A program made the position numbers and the translations under genes. The notes beneath the pieces are model-generated. The model was not told the DNA's origin, made no database searches, and worked only from the letters and a program-made list of their open reading frames with translations. A stretch of 64,000 bases of DNA from Meconema thalassinum. Its lineage: Eukaryota > Arthropoda > Insecta > Orthoptera > Tettigoniidae. This document shows positions 1 to 11,986 of this stretch, in pieces. Location: the NCBI GenBank assembly GCA_946902985.2, contig OX336391.1, positions 146,881,074 to 146,945,073 of the forward strand, read 5' to 3'. Numbering within the stretch: the first letter of the stretch is position 1; every line of letters starts with the position of its first letter.

Positions 1-596
1 AATTTTCAAATTCGCTTGGCCGCCATGTTCGTTTTGTAGTTAACCGGTTTTTGAAAGTCTAATAGATGAACTTTCAGTAGTGCTCATTATCTCCGTACAA
101 AATTTCAGGGTGATACCGCTAATAGTTTCAGAGATATAGAATGCCGGTGAAATATTTCGCACATCCGCCATCTTGTGGTTATGTAAACAATTAAATCATG
201 TTAGATGTCGGTGCATTACAATGTGTATAAACATATTCTCTACCAAGTTGTATTGCGTTTGGTTGGTTAAATCGCGAGAAACGTCTATTTAAAAGTCACA
301 AATTCGCGTGGCCGCCATGTTGGTTTTGTAGTTACCAGTTTTTCAAAAGTTGCATAGGTGCACTTCTAGTCGTTCCCTTTATCACCATAAAAATTCAAGG
401 GTGATATCGGTAATAGTTTCGGAGATATTGAATGCTGGTGAAATATTTCGCACAGCCGCCATGTTCGATTAGTGAGACGTAACAAAGTTTGAAGGACACG
501 GTCGGGGTCGTCCGGAATAGTGCTATGAACTTACCTAGTTTCATTGAAATCGCTCCAGCCGTTTAGAATTTATTAGGGGGGGGACCCACACACACC

Positions 597-642
<46 letters not shown>

Positions 643-697
643 ACGGACAAAAGGTGATCTCATAAGCCTATTTTTTCAAACTTGAAAATAGGCTAAA
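1..697. repeat. Family B unclassified repeat, truncated by the window start
   Basis: This AT-rich non-coding repeat has internal monomers of roughly 300 bp that each carry a motif such as GCCGCCATGTT followed by a run ending TTTTGTAGTTA. It matches the 54435-55665 copy in the same orientation, including the closing hairpin-like end where AGCCTATTTT is answered by AAAATAGGCT. Only its right part lies in the window. I see no protein. It could be a non-autonomous DNA element; its class is not established. Confidence 0.6.
590..644. repeat. (TC)n(AC)n microsatellite
   Basis: A CT dinucleotide run passes directly into an AC run inside the right end of the family B copy. The 55.5-kb copy of family B has a shorter AC tract at the same place, so the microsatellite belongs to the element and varies in length between copies. 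Confidence 0.9.
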
Positions 698-1246
698 ATA
701 GCCATGTATTCTTAACTGTCGATTTAATATGAATGCTGGTGGAAAGAGTAACTTTGCTCCGGTTTCTGTAAGCTACGAAATTGCTGTATCTCGACTTGTA
801 TGATGGACGTGACCTTTCTCTCTGCACTGACACCTGTATGTTATTATGTTACACAGTTCTTGACGTACGATTATTTGTAGTGAAAAGCAATACATTATTC
901 TTAAAGTGGACCATAAGTGTCAGACATGGCACCCTTGAAAATTTCACAAAAGAAACAGTATCCAGTCAAATATTTTTTCATGATTCCAGTTTAGCATATA
1001 CCAGGTGTTTCAGAATTCCTATCACACACGGCTAGAGGTTGTAGAGAGGGTTTATTAGATGCAATTAGCATGATAAACCCATGTACGGAAACGTACCATT
1101 TGAATGCTACACTGATGACAATGTGGAAAATCATTCAGGGAAAAGTGGTTAGGTCAAGATGGACCAACTGCATGGCAACCAAAATCGCCGAATGTAACGC
1201 TTCTCTTGCAGGGTCATATGAAAAGTATGTTATTATATTTTAGGTT
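698..1246. other. Unassigned stretch
   Basis: I see no gene here. An 84-codon open frame at 781-1035 has no recognisable domain and no matching copy elsewhere in the window. Confidence 0.5.
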
Positions 1247-1682
1247 GGTTGGTTCTTAAGTTTAGGGGCTGCAACAACGCGGTCATGTACCCCCTGTACT
1301 TTGGGTGTGTGTAGAATCTGTCTGATAACCGGTGTTAATTGTGATGACTGTATGAGTGTGTGTTATCTGTTTTTTAATTTAAGTACAGACTGCAACTTAG
1401 AATTTTTCAAATAGTTCCTACTTTTGCCGCCAAGCGCCACTGTCAACGACTACTAGGCCAAGTTCAGAACTTAGCTACTAGACGATACCGCAGTCGGCTC
1501 TTGACAACGAACGTAGAAACCTGAGAGCGTTGTTTAGTTTCTTAACCTATCCAATTTAGCTTCACACAGGTGTAATTAGTGGAAGGTTTTTTAACATGCC
1601 ATAAATCTATGACATGGGACCGCCGGCTTTACTTCCCCTCCAAAGGAAGGCATACTGAGGGATTTTTAACGCTCTTAGATTT
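1247..1682 (-). repeat. SINE5-type repeat, partial
   Basis: It matches the 39482-39982 copy over most of its length, from the motif TTTAGGGGCTGC to the stretch ending TTTTTAACGCTCTT. The tRNA-like head with the B box seen in the 39.9, 45.8 and 60.2 kb copies is missing, so this copy is 5'-truncated. It lies head to head with a plus-strand fragment of the same family at 1716-1925. Confidence 0.6.
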
Positions 1683-1715
1683 TAGTGCTACTCATTTCTT
1701 ACAAATAATAATCAT

Positions 1716-1925
1716 TCAGTAAGCCTTCCTTCGGAAGGGAAGTAACGCTGGTGAGCCCATGTCATAGATTTATGGCATGTAAAAGATCCTTCCACAGACT
1801 AAACTTGTGTGAAGCTAAATTTGTAGGTTATTTGGTTAGAAACGCTCTATCAAGGTCCAACATTTGCCACTAGGAGTCACTGACAGGGGAATCTCTGGTA
1901 GCCAAAGTTGGAACTACTTGAAAAT
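1716..1925 (+). repeat. SINE5-type repeat fragment, opposite orientation
   Basis: The shared block containing CATGTCATAGATTTATGGCATG and the CTTCCTTCGGAAGGGAAG segment reads here in the opposite direction to the 1247-1682 fragment. It continues into the GTTGGAACTACTTGAAA block, which in the 59801-60229 copy reads as its reverse complement. The two pieces therefore form an interrupted inverted repeat. I infer two separate insertions or one rearranged copy. Confidence 0.6.
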
Positions 1926-2117
1926 CTACGGTCGTACGATAAAAATACCCCGCTATGGCCGTTGGCTGCAATTCAAATATAACATGCAATAAACGTTTTG
2001 GAAAAAATATTGTAAAAAATCCAATAGGCCATGGATGTCATCCCTTAGTTTTCTCCTTCCTCTGTAGTCCTAAACAATGTAGCCCATATATATTTTATCA
2101 CTGTGATTTATTAGTCT

Positions 2118-2878
2118 ACTTTTCACATTTTGCAAAAATGAGGAAAAAGTAGACTTATGAGATCGATCCGGGAAAATGTGTGTCTGTCTGTCCTTCTGTC
2201 TGTGTGTGTGTCCCCTCCTATCAACTCCTAAACGGCTTCAGCAATCGAAACCAAATTTAGTATGAATAAAGATGTATACCGGAATATCTCAAGCCCATAT
2301 TTGAAAATGATGTCAGTGCTACCAACTGTTGAAAAAACGCAGTAGAAATTTGAGCTCCATGTTGGATATCATGGAAGGTATGCATGGGAGCTATTCCAAA
2401 ATTGGCACACATGTAGATTACTATTTCAGTTTAATTTCCAGGAGGGCATACATGACAGTGTTGCCAAAATAATGTTAACCCTTCTGATACGTCCAATTTT
2501 TTAATGCATATAACTTCTACACTATTGATTGGATTTCAACCCAATATTGTATGTAATATGTGTACATAAACATATATGACTGAGTGTATTCTTAAGAGCC
2601 ACCAGGGCTGCCAACTGTTATTAATTGCTATCTTTATTTTCTTCATCCAAATACCAATATATCTGAAAGTATGCCAGACGACAGCTTTAAACTATGCACA
2701 CGTATAGTACCTGAAATTTTAGATTAATTTGGAGAAACTTATATACTTCAGTTCTACCAACATGATTCTAAGCCTGCTGATAGGACCAATTTTTAAATAC
2801 ATGTAACTTCTATACTATCAGTTGGATTTTAACCAAATTTCGTATGTGCTATGTGTAACATAACGATGAATATAAATA
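2118..2878. repeat. Family A repeat, outer part of left arm
   Basis: It begins near GCAAAAATGAGGAAAAAGTAG, passes a CTGT-rich tract and then repeats a ~350-bp monomer with the motif GGGCTGCCAACTGTT. The same sequence occurs in reverse at 6582-7975 and again at 40258-41640. It is interrupted at 2879 by a 2.9-kb insertion and resumes at 5821. No protein is visible. The class is unknown. Confidence 0.7.
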
Positions 2879-5820
2879 TTGAACCCTTGCAAAGAAGCTT
2901 ATGAGACTCAGTTTCGGGGGGGGTATAACAGTCCATTTCGTAAGTTGTTGTTAAAGCGCTTCTATAACATGCAGGGTAACACATAACAAAATAACATGCA
3001 GGAAGAAGTGAATACCAGGGTTAAAACAAATGAATTTAATAACAGATCAACTATTTACAAATAAAAAAAATAAACAAACAAGAACTCCCAAATGACTCCC
3101 ACTTGAATTAATTACTTGCCATAACTAGGCCTAATCTCAGGAGAGATTATAAACTGGACCAAAATGTCCCAAATACTTCAATGACAGTGTGTACGTGTGC
3201 GGCTGTTCTACATGCTTAACGATGAGTACAAATAAATGCCAGATTCGTCACCATCCGGTAAACCTTCAGAGGACGGATCTGCATTGTCTAGAGTTAGAGA
3301 GACGCGGGGAACCAACTATACACTACTTAAATTAAACCGACACTTCCTACACTAAATAAAACAACAAATAATTTCCGCATGAAATTGGAATCAAAGAACT
3401 ACCGTAGCAAAAACATTAATGCCTAAAATTAGGACTTTGCAAATCAACACAAGTAAATTAACACGTGACCAACAAAAGAAAACACATATGACCGCTTGCC
3501 ATTTTTACAAGAAAATACAACAACACCACAAGGTGTCACAACAGACAAACAAACATGAAATGAGTCATAGACAATCACTAGGCTCAAAGCCAACATTTAA
3601 ATCATTAAAACAATATTCCATTCATACGATATGCGATAATTCGTAACAGACATGGCGAACTCCCCAATAAATTATGGTCCAATGACCATCACAAAAGAAC
3701 AGGTTTGCTAATGATAGCTTATAGGGATCAGTCGGTCAGCTGGACTGCCTAACAGATGAGTCACTAGACCTAGACGGGCGCAAAGTGGAAATCTGCACAT
3801 CTGTCAACCCACGTGTCAATAACCTCGACCTGCCGTGGCATGGGTTCGAGTCTTGAAGAAGCGTGCTCCCAAAGCACATAATATACGTGTGTGTGTCAGA
3901 ATAAAATATCTCAGCATTTCCCCTAGAAAATCCAAGAATCAGCACTGGACAAGGTACAGTAGCCTCCAAGAGCGCTCTGCCTTTCCATCAAAAATACAAC
4001 AACAATATGAGGGCGGTAGCACCACCTACCCCTCATCACGAAGAATCAAATACACACACCTGACACAAGAACACACACAGAATCACACGTATGGGTTTGA
4101 CAGAAACCTGAAATAAATAACATAAAATATTTTCCACCACTTGCGCTTCCAATCTAGTCCGTGACTAAAGAACCTGAAAAGGACTCAAAAAAGCTAAAAT
4201 TTTAGAACTAAAGTGTTCTACAGTTACATCTTAATTTGTTGTGCTCGGCAACCCTAGTATGATAATAATAATGTTATTGGTTTTACGTCCCTTTTATCTA
4301 CACTGCCTTTTAGAGACGCCGGGGTGCCGGATTTTGCCCCGAAGTGGATCTTTAACGTGCCAGTAAATGTACTGACACGGCTCCCTCGCATTTGCGCACC
4401 CTCAAATGCCAGCTGACTGCGCAACCCTAGTATGAATGAAAACCTGTTCATCAAACATCTTACAATAATTACCCCCCTTTCCTATAAAATATGAACTTTA
4501 ATAAAGCACCACATATCGAATGTAACGAGTTTCGCATTCGCATGGATAAAATCAAATACACACGCCGTGTACACTAAATATGACTCCAAAGGAAAATATA
4601 CAACAAACAAATTTGGCCACGCGCCAACGTACATTTACAGATGATAGTGTCGGCACACAAAAAAAAATCTAAACACAAGAAAAACAAGAATGAACTATTT
4701 ACAACGTTCCCGCGCCTTATCTAACTACATATTGAGTAAATTAATGTTTGTTCATCACCGTTTCAGCTTGCAGAACTTAACCTCCATCCCGGTGCATTTC
4801 CCTACGGGAAATCTAGCCCTCCATCGTCGACGTAGTTGTAGAAGCGATGCACATCATTCCATCACACGACCATACGTCGGACATCTTGGCGTAGCTTCTT
4901 GGACAGAAATGTTCAATGTTAATAATATGCCTAGCTATAATCGCTGTGAGCTACTACTTTCACTCACAATAATGTCCTATGCGATTACTGATCGTAGACT
5001 TGCCCTATCTTAGCATTTGCTTAACACACGCACAAATATCACTCAAAAATATAATACAAAATTTACATAAAATTACACACTTCAAACTCATCGCAACCGG
5101 CTTAAAAACAAGTCTTAAACATGTTTATCTTGCAGTCCTTATCTCGCCTAGAGATCTCCACTGCTAAACGTGACCTCTGCTCCCTTGAGCACAAACTGAA
5201 ATATTAGTAAAGTTTGCTCATTAGAGCTTGAAAAATCGTGACGCAGACTGACGTGAACGTTGCTCACCAGAGCTCAATAAAGTTGTGTCCTAAACAGCTC
5301 ATCACCGATCAATTTATTGGAAACTGACAGAATGAGGTAGGGTGGGGAGAATTTTTAAAAATAATCTGGAGTTTTCACCTCACAAACTTGGGACTAGTAT
5401 CAATCTTCTTCATTTTATCCAAACGTCTCAAAGCACTTATGCGGAATTAATTCGGATCGGCGGTTCTTTAGATACGCGTTTCCGCGCCTTTTTCCAGGGT
5501 ACGCAATTCACCGCGTGGCTTTGGCGTGGTCTCTTCTGATTGGCTGATTCAATCCTGGATCGGTTGAAACTTTACTCATGACACTCCCATAATGACTCCA
5601 ATTTAGGTGCGCGTTGGTACAGAATTTGTCCTTGAACTCGGATTAACCGGTCGTCTTCAGGAATAACTACCAAGCTTGCTTCTGTTGTAATCATTACAAC
5701 ACACTACCTTGCCTTCCCTTTGTCAATTTCAACATGTACTGCCTGGGCATCAGTAATAATAATAATAAAATCATGAAGACTTATTCATCGACTGATTAAT
5801 AAGGGTTCAATATTCTTAAG
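2879..5820. mobile_element. Unclassified 2.9-kb insertion with short terminal inverted repeats
   Basis: The insertion splits the family A left arm. The uninterrupted sequence can be read from the inverted arm at 7195-7230. Its ends are inverted, TTGAACCCTT on the left and AAGGGTTCAA on the right. The interior is AT-rich and has no frame with a recognisable transposase or polymerase. A truncated SINE3 lies inside at 4263-4420. Short frames at 3419, 3835 and 4690 have no visible domain. It may be a non-autonomous DNA transposon; the exact target duplication is not clear. Confidence 0.5.
4263..4420 (-). repeat. SINE3 insertion, 5'-truncated, with 15-bp target duplication
   Basis: The AAT-repeat tail, the ACGTCCC block and the GACGCCGGGGTGCCGG block match the fuller copy at 11364-11597, but the tRNA-like head is missing. 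It is flanked by a perfect 15-bp direct repeat, GCAACCCTAGTATGA, at 4248-4262 and 4421-4435. This fits target-primed reverse transcription by a LINE partner. Confidence 0.85.
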
Positions 5821-6420
5821 AACAATCTGGGCTGCCAACTGTTAATAAATGCTGTATATATTGTTTACCCTAATATCAATATATCAGAAAGTATGCAAGC
5901 CAACAGCTCTATATTTTGCACACGTATAGCACCTGACACTGTAGATTAATTTGGAGTAATTAATATAAGTCAGTGCTGACAACATGATTCTATGCTTGCT
6001 GATAGGTCCAATTTTAAAATGCATGTAACTTCTATACTAACAAATGGATTTCATACAAAATTGACACAACAAGATATCTTAATATTTCCGATTATTTCTA
6101 ACCAGCACACGCATGACATTGTTGCCAACATGCTTTTACGCATGCTGATAGATCCAATGTCTAACTGCATGTTACGTCCATTGAACTTCAACCAAATTTT
6201 GTAGTCTGTACCTTAAGAGATGGAACTAAGAATATAATCAGTCACCAGGGCTGCCAACTGTAGTGCTCTATTATGCTACATTATACCATGAATATTTCGA
6301 AATAATTATACATTTTAATATTACCAACTTAATTTCGTCATTATTCTAGATAGGTTCATATACTGGAGAATAATCATTGGCATGAAAAGTAGGCTCCTTA
6401 GTTCGTCATAGAACTTCTTG
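5821..6420. repeat. Family A repeat, inner part of left arm
   Basis: This continues the family A element after the 2.9-kb insertion and ends at AGTAGGCTCCTTAGTTCGTC. It pairs as an inverted repeat with 6582-7200. A 60-70 codon open frame recurs here, at 6845-7027 and at 40505-40687. It is an incidental frame in a repeat rather than a supported gene. Confidence 0.7.
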
Positions 6421-6581
6421 TTTATTTATTTGTTTATTTATTTATTCCCACAACAGGGCAGTGCCCCAATTACAGTAGCAAACAATTAAACGATTGTTTA
6501 CACATAGATAATACATGAAAATGCATTAAAATACAAAATAAAAATACATTAGAATAGAAAATATAAAATTGAAAATTAAAA
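6421..6581. other. Spacer between inverted family A arms
   Basis: This AT-rich stretch opens with a TTTA-repeat and the motif CCCACAACAGGGCAGTGCCC. It separates the two arms of the inverted family A pair. I see no gene. Confidence 0.6.
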
Positions 6582-7975
6582 CTTAACAAGAAGTTCCCTG
6601 ACGAACTAAAGAGCCTACTTTTCATAGGCCTACCAATGATTATTCTACAGTATATGAACCTATCTATAATAATGATGAAATTAAGTTGGTAGCCTAATAT
6701 TGAAATGTCTAATTAGTTCGTAATATTCCTGGTATAATGTAGCACAATAGAGCACTACAGTTGGCAGCCCTGGTGACTGATTATATTCTTAGTTCCATCT
6801 CTTAAGGTACAGAATAAAAAAAATTGGTTGAAGTCCAATGGACGTTACATGCAGTTAGACATTGGATCTATCAGCACGCGTAAAAGCATGTTGGCAACAA
6901 TGTCATGCGTGTGCTGGTTAGAAATAATCGGAAATATTAAGATATCTTGTTGTGTCAATTTTGTATGAAATCCATTTGTTAGTATAGAAGTTACATGCAT
7001 TTTAAAATTGGACCTATCAGCAAGCATAGAATCATGTTGTCAGCACTGACTTATATTAATTACTCCAAATTAATCTACAGTGTCAGGTGATATACGTGTG
7101 CAAAGTATAGAACTGTTGGCTTGCATACTTTCTGATATATTGATATTAGGTTAAAAAATATAGACAACATTTATTAACAGTTGGCAGCCCTGATTGCTCT
7201 TAAGAATTCTTATATTCATATCTGTTATGTTACACATAGCACATACGAAATTTGGTTAAAATCCAACTGATAGTATAGAAGTTACATGTATTTAAAAATT
7301 GGTCCTATCAGCAGGCTTAGAATCATGTTAGTAGAAGTGAAGTATATAAGTTTCTCCAAATTAATCTAAAATGTCAGGTACTATACGTGTGCATAGTTTA
7401 AAGCTGTCGACTTGCATACTTTCAGATATATTGGTATTTGGATGAAGAAAATAGAGAGAGCAATTATTAACAGTTGGCAGCCCTGGTGGCTCTTAAGAAT
7501 ACACTCAGTCATATATGTTTATGTACACATATTACATACAAAATTTGGTTGAAATCCAAATAATACTGTAGAAGTTATATGCATTTAAAAATTGGACCTA
7601 TCGGAAGGGTTAAAATTATTTTGGCAACACTGTCATGTATGGCCTCCTGGAAATTAAAGTGAAATAGTATTATCTACATGTGTGCCAATTTTGGAATAGC
7701 TTCCATTCATACCTTCCATGATATCCAACATGGAGCTCAAATTTCTAGTGCGATTTTTCAGCAGTTGCTAGCACTGACATCATGTTCAAATATGGGCTTG
7801 AGATATTCTGGTATACATCTTAATCGATACTAAATTTGGTTTCGATTGCTGAAGCCGTTTAGGAGCTGATTGGGGGGACACACACACAGCCAGCCAGACA
7901 GACAGACAGACAGACAGACACACATTTTCCCGGATCGATCTCATAAGTCTACTTTTTCCTCATTTTTGCAAAATT
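6582..7975. repeat. Family A repeat, complete right arm
   Basis: This is an inverted near-copy of 2118-2878 joined to 5821-6420. It starts at the AAGAAGTTCC motif and ends after a GACA-rich microsatellite and the TTTTCCCGGATCGA motif. The standalone copy at 40258-41640 has the same ends and orientation, which shows that one arm equals one complete element. The ends share an inverted AGCCTACTTTTCA / GAAAAGTAGGCT motif in the 40-kb copy. Confidence 0.7.
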
Positions 7976-8120
7976 TGAAAATTAGCATGTCCCAACAATC
8001 ATTGGAATTGCATTCTATTGACGGACTGAGAACTTGTCCCTCATGAAAATGTGATTTACTATATCCTATGTACAAGAATTCTGAAGCATCCTGTGCAACT
8101 CTTACTGGTCCCGATTCTGA

Positions 8121-8346
8121 GTGACTGCGTGGCGCAGCTGTAATGCTCTCGCTTGCTTTAAAGGTTTCAGGATCGAATCCTGACACCGCGCCATCATTTG
8201 GCATTTGAGGATGCTCAAATGCGATAAACCCGTGTCAGTAAATTACTGGAACGTTAAGATTCCCTTCATTGCAAAAATCCAGTACCCCGGCGTCTCTGAA
8301 GCAGCAGTATATAAAAGGGACGTCAAACCAATAACATTCCCCCCCT
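8121..8346 (+). repeat. SINE3, plus-strand copy with tRNA-like head
   Basis: The head carries an A-box-like TGGCGCAGCTG and a B-box-like AGGATCGAATCCT. The body follows in reverse relative to the 11.4-kb copy (GACGCCGGGGT appears as ACCCCGGCGTC), ending in AAAGGGACGTCAAACC. It is more diverged than the other copies. The tRNA-derived head implies RNA polymerase III transcription, as is known for SINEs. Confidence 0.7.
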
Positions 8347-9593
8347 GACATACAGTTGGTAACATGATTCATATCACTGCATTATGTACAAGAAACTGAG
8401 TAAAGTCACACTTTGACAAGCCTATAACATACTTTCAAATTATATAACATGACATTTAGATATTTTTTTTCCAGTAATATTATCTTCCGCGTCTCCTTTC
8501 CACAAAAGTGTCCAAGTAAATCCTAGTGTGTATTCAAAAATCCTCTAACAATGTTGCAGGTCATCAGAATTGCAGCCTTTTGTGCAATAGTGTGGATATA
8601 TGGGAATATTTAGTGTGGCTAAATCTAATGAAATATACTGGGGTGTCAGAGCAGTGAGAGAAAAGAGGAAGGGAAGGATTGTCACTTTTTTGTGTGTGTC
8701 TCGATTCTCGCTACCTCCATAGCTAGTGGAGAAAATTTCTCATTCTTCTCACTGTATTCATGGTGGATAATATGGTCATTGAGGACAGCTATGTCAATCA
8801 AGTACATGAATTGGTACTAAAGCTTAGGTTTGTGCCGTGTCTCGCCTAAAACACCAAGCTGCCTCATCAGCGGGGTCTCGGTGTCCCCGCCAGAACCTCC
8901 ACATGAGTAGCGAACTACCTGCTACCTCCCATTTTTATAAAGCTCACCTGTGCCCCTTCACTGAGTGAACTAAAAGCTCAAGCAGCGATAACCTCCCTAT
9001 GAAGTCTTCCAAAAAGATGGTGTATTGGCTTTTACGGCCAGTGAATTAAAACTCAGCAATTTTTCTAGAAACATTATTCTAGAAAAATTGCTGAATTTTA
9101 ATTCACTGGCCATGAAATTCAATATGTAATATTGGTTCTTCTTGTCACTTCGAGATATGTCTGGTCTATTATGAGGAGTTGTTTTGTCAGATCAATAGTG
9201 CGATCCCAATATCGCTTGTAATCTTCCTTTTCCATTCTTCTTCTTCGCCTTTTGAGACTACAGAGGATCACTTTAACCAACCATTAGTTGGTCGACTTGT
9301 AGGAACTGTACGAGCCTTGCGGTCCTCCCAGTACTTCTTCATGCGTATTGATCGTCTTGCCCTTTGTGGGGCGGAAAATATTCTTGTTGGGATTTTCTTT
9401 TTTGTGAATGGAAAATGGAAAGTGCTGTAGTTAAACTTTTCCATTAATATTATTATTATTACTATTATTATTTCTACGGGATCAGGGATGAGATGAGTTT
9501 CTTAAGAGGATTGCTTTTACGTTCGCATTTCCTTCCTGACGCCAACCACATCAGACGAGTAAAACTACAAATCCTGGGCACTTAGCCTCTGCA
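8347..9593. other. Unassigned stretch containing one short palindrome
   Basis: I find no supported gene. A short frame at 9179-9430 lacks any recognisable domain. The one structured item is the hairpin at 9036-9111, listed separately. Confidence 0.5.
9036..9111. repeat. Short near-perfect palindrome
   Basis: GGCCAGTGAATTAAAA on the left is answered by TTTTAATTCACTGGCC on the right, and the arms continue inward through TCTAGAA. The arms are about 35 bp with a loop of about 6 bases. No flanking target duplication is evident. Confidence 0.85.
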
Positions 9594-9858
9594 GGGCCCT
9601 GGCCTACCAAGCGACCACTGCCCAGCACTGTTGGCCTAAAGATTGTGGGGTGATGCATTGTCAGCACGTCGGACCCCCTCGGCCGTTAATCTTGTTTTTT
9701 CGATCAGGGCGCTGCCTCACTACTCAATTGTAGTCTACTCACGTGACTGAGTGCACCCCGTTCCTGCCCTCACGTTGGTTTCTAAGATCCCTGACGGTGT
9801 TGGGAATCGAACCCGAGGTCTTCGGTTGAGAGGCAGGTGCGGTATCACAACACATAGG
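9594..9858 (-). repeat. SINE2, diverged copy
   Basis: It shares with 28845-29123 the ordered blocks CGGCCGTTAATCTTG, CTGAGTGCACCCCGTTC and CCCTCACGT. Read on the minus strand it has a B-box-like core (GGTTCGATTCC type, complement near 9802-9815) preceded by a tRNA-like head. No target duplication could be read. Confidence 0.7.
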
Positions 9859-9973
9859 GCCAGTCTCAGAGGAGTGAAAGAGAAATGAATCTAAATGAAT
9901 GAAGATGAATGAATTAGGGCAAAGCGTTGGAAAGGAATGGTCGTAGTAACTTTCCGACCTGCTAGTTGGTTGG

Positions 9974-10096
9974 CGGTGCGGTGGTGTAGTGGTCAATCTG
10001 TTGGTCTCTCACCAAGGTGGACCAATGCATGTGAGAATTTACAAGTGAAATATTACGTCCTGTGTCGTAAAATGGTGGTCCCGATGCTCATGAACG
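9974..10096 (+). repeat. SINE1, internally deleted copy
   Basis: It begins GCGGTGGTGTAGTGGTC, continues CTCTCACCAAGG and GCATGTGAGA, and ends with the TCATGAACGCGAT and ATAACGGTC blocks. Compared with the full copy at 53325-53511, the B-box segment is missing between CCAAGG and CAATGCATG. This copy is therefore probably transcriptionally dead. Confidence 0.65.
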
Positions 10097-11027
10097 CGAT
10101 GATAACGGTCCTGTAAGATGACAAGCATCCACCTCGTTGCACAGTGGCTAACATTCTTGGCTGTCACCGTGGAGGCTGTGCCAAGAAATGTTAATTCTGG
10201 TCTGAGAGCTGAACCGGGGTACACTCAACCTCGTGGGGCATAACTGAGAATAAGCGGGTTCAATTCAAATCTTAGCCATCCAGAAAATGGTTTTCCGTGG
10301 TTTCTTATATCTACTCCAGGCTAATGCCGGAATGGCACCATACTTAAGGCCACGGGCACTTCCTGCCCAAATCCACCTCAATTTTAAATACACACACTGG
10401 TATAGACATCACAGTAACACTGGTTATCAAACATATTCTACACCCACCCAAGTACAAGGGGCTATATGACCACTATGACACAAAGCCATTAAAGAATTAA
10501 CAACAACCAAAACAACATTACAACTTTAAGTATTTGCTTGAAGTTAAACATACGAAACAATGGATAACCATTTTAAGATCAAACCTACTCGTCTTCGTAG
10601 TCCATGAACTTTAACGTGCTTAGCTACAATAGTCGATATTTTTCTGAAGTCAGTGTGAGCAAAGCTTTATTATAGAACGGTTATAACATTTGGTTAATGA
10701 AAAGAAGCATTATCTTAGAAAAATACTTCCCTTTCGATAGGAAAGATTGCATTAAGAAATTCTATTGGAGCATGCTTGCTGAACAAAGCCAGTCGGAAAT
10801 ATCTGGTTAGTACACTGTTAGGAGACGTGGTAATTATTCAAATAGGTCAATCACCATATGGTTGATGGTAAACACACACAGCTCATGTTTGTGTGATCGT
10901 CCCGCAGCAAGACTGTTTACAGGCTACGTGTTTACATAGCGTCAATCTGGGCGTCATTGTACGTCATAACACTAGCCATCTCACAAGAATACAGTAGCAT
11001 GGTTATAGTAATAATAATAATGAAATG
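10097..11027. other. Unassigned stretch
   Basis: I see no supported gene or repeat copy. A 60-codon frame at 10287-10469 has no recognisable feature. Confidence 0.5.
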
Positions 11028-11140
11028 AAAATCCACAGCCTGCTTCCAGTCTCCGACCGGGTCAGGAATGGAATGAATGAAGCCCCTATCTAGCGGCGAG
11101 GATATGAACTGTGCCGGCTGCCGAGGCCTGACGCACTCCT
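11028..11140 (-). repeat. SINE4, 3' part only
   Basis: GAAAATCCACAGCCTGCTTCC through GGCCTGACGCACTCCTC matches the corresponding segment at 18325-18440. The tRNA-like head and middle are absent, and an AAT microsatellite follows. Confidence 0.7.
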
Positions 11141-11184
11141 CAGTAATAATAATAATAATAATAATTATTATAATAATAATAATA

Positions 11185-11745
11185 ATACCATACGAAACAA
11201 GTAGTTCCGTGAAGATATAAACAGTCTATTTTCATATATCCCACTGGTATTTTCCATTAAAATTCCCCTGCCTATTACAAGGATTTTCCGAGAAACGTCT
11301 ATATCAATATTTACATTTCTTATCGTCGCCATGTCGGATTTGTGTTCATCAGGTTGTTGAAAATAATAATAATAATAATGTTATTGGTTTTACGTCCCTT
11401 TTAACTACCCTGGCTTTTAGAGACGCCGGGGTGCCGGAATTTTGCCCCGAAGGGGATCATTAACGTGCCAGTAAATGTACTGACACGGCTCCCTCGCATT
11501 TTCGCACCCTCAAATGCCAGCTGACTGCGCCAGGTTTCGAACCTGCAACCTTGGGCTCAGCAAGCGAGAACGTTACCCCTGAGCCACGCAACCAGACGGT
11601 TGTTGAAAAACCCATAGGTGAACTTATGTTAATAGCCTCTATCAACACACAAAATTTCAGTTTGATTGCTGTAATAGATTCGGAGATATTGAGAACCGTC
11701 TAAATATTTCGGATGATCGCCATCTTGGATTGTTCTGTATGTAAG
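11185..11745. repeat. Family B fragment split by a SINE3
   Basis: Its start, AAGTAGTTCCGTGAAG, matches the left end of the complete family B copy at 54435. It breaks at 11363 and resumes at 11598 with AACCCATAGGTGAACTTATG, which is contiguous in the 54.9-kb copy. The later portion carries the ATATTTCGGATG and CGCCAT motifs. Confidence 0.7.
11364..11597 (-). repeat. SINE3, full copy with 12-bp target duplication
   Basis: Read on the minus strand it starts with a tRNA-like head (A-box-like TGGCTCAGGGG, B-box GGTTCGAAACC), continues through the CAGTCAGCTGGCATTTGAG block and ends in an AAT-repeat tail. The perfect direct repeat GGTTGTTGAAAA flanks it at 11352-11363 and 11598-11609. It sits inside family B, so it is younger than that copy. 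Confidence 0.9.
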
Positions 11746-11843
11746 CCATAGAGCTGCCCAGATGAAGAGATTTTGGAAGAAGGAAAAAACATCATTAGAA
11801 AAATAAGATCTATCGACCTCCTCAGATGGGCATAACGATGTCA

Positions 11844-11845
<2 letters not shown>

Positions 11846-11900
<55 letters not shown>
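11846..11900. repeat. (AAT)n microsatellite
   Basis: A run of about 18 AAT units is followed by a short ATC run. Polytyrosine or polyasparagine frames across it are artefacts of the repeat. Confidence 0.95.
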
Positions 11901-11986
11901 CATCATCATCATCATGTATTGCATGTGACAGGCCATTAAGACCCATAGCAGAAAAACAAGGGTATACAATTCTTGATTACAATATA

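Noticed and set aside
5992..7027. A conserved ~60-residue frame found in three places (5992, 6845 minus, 40505 minus)
   Set aside because: It lies inside family A repeat copies, so conservation follows from the repeat; no domain or independent evidence of translation.
11364..11597. tRNA-like A and B boxes, here and at 8.1, 9.8, 18, 29, 39.9, 45.8, 53.5 and 60.2 kb
   Set aside because: These are SINE heads, degenerate and lacking a complete cloverleaf; not functional tRNA genes.
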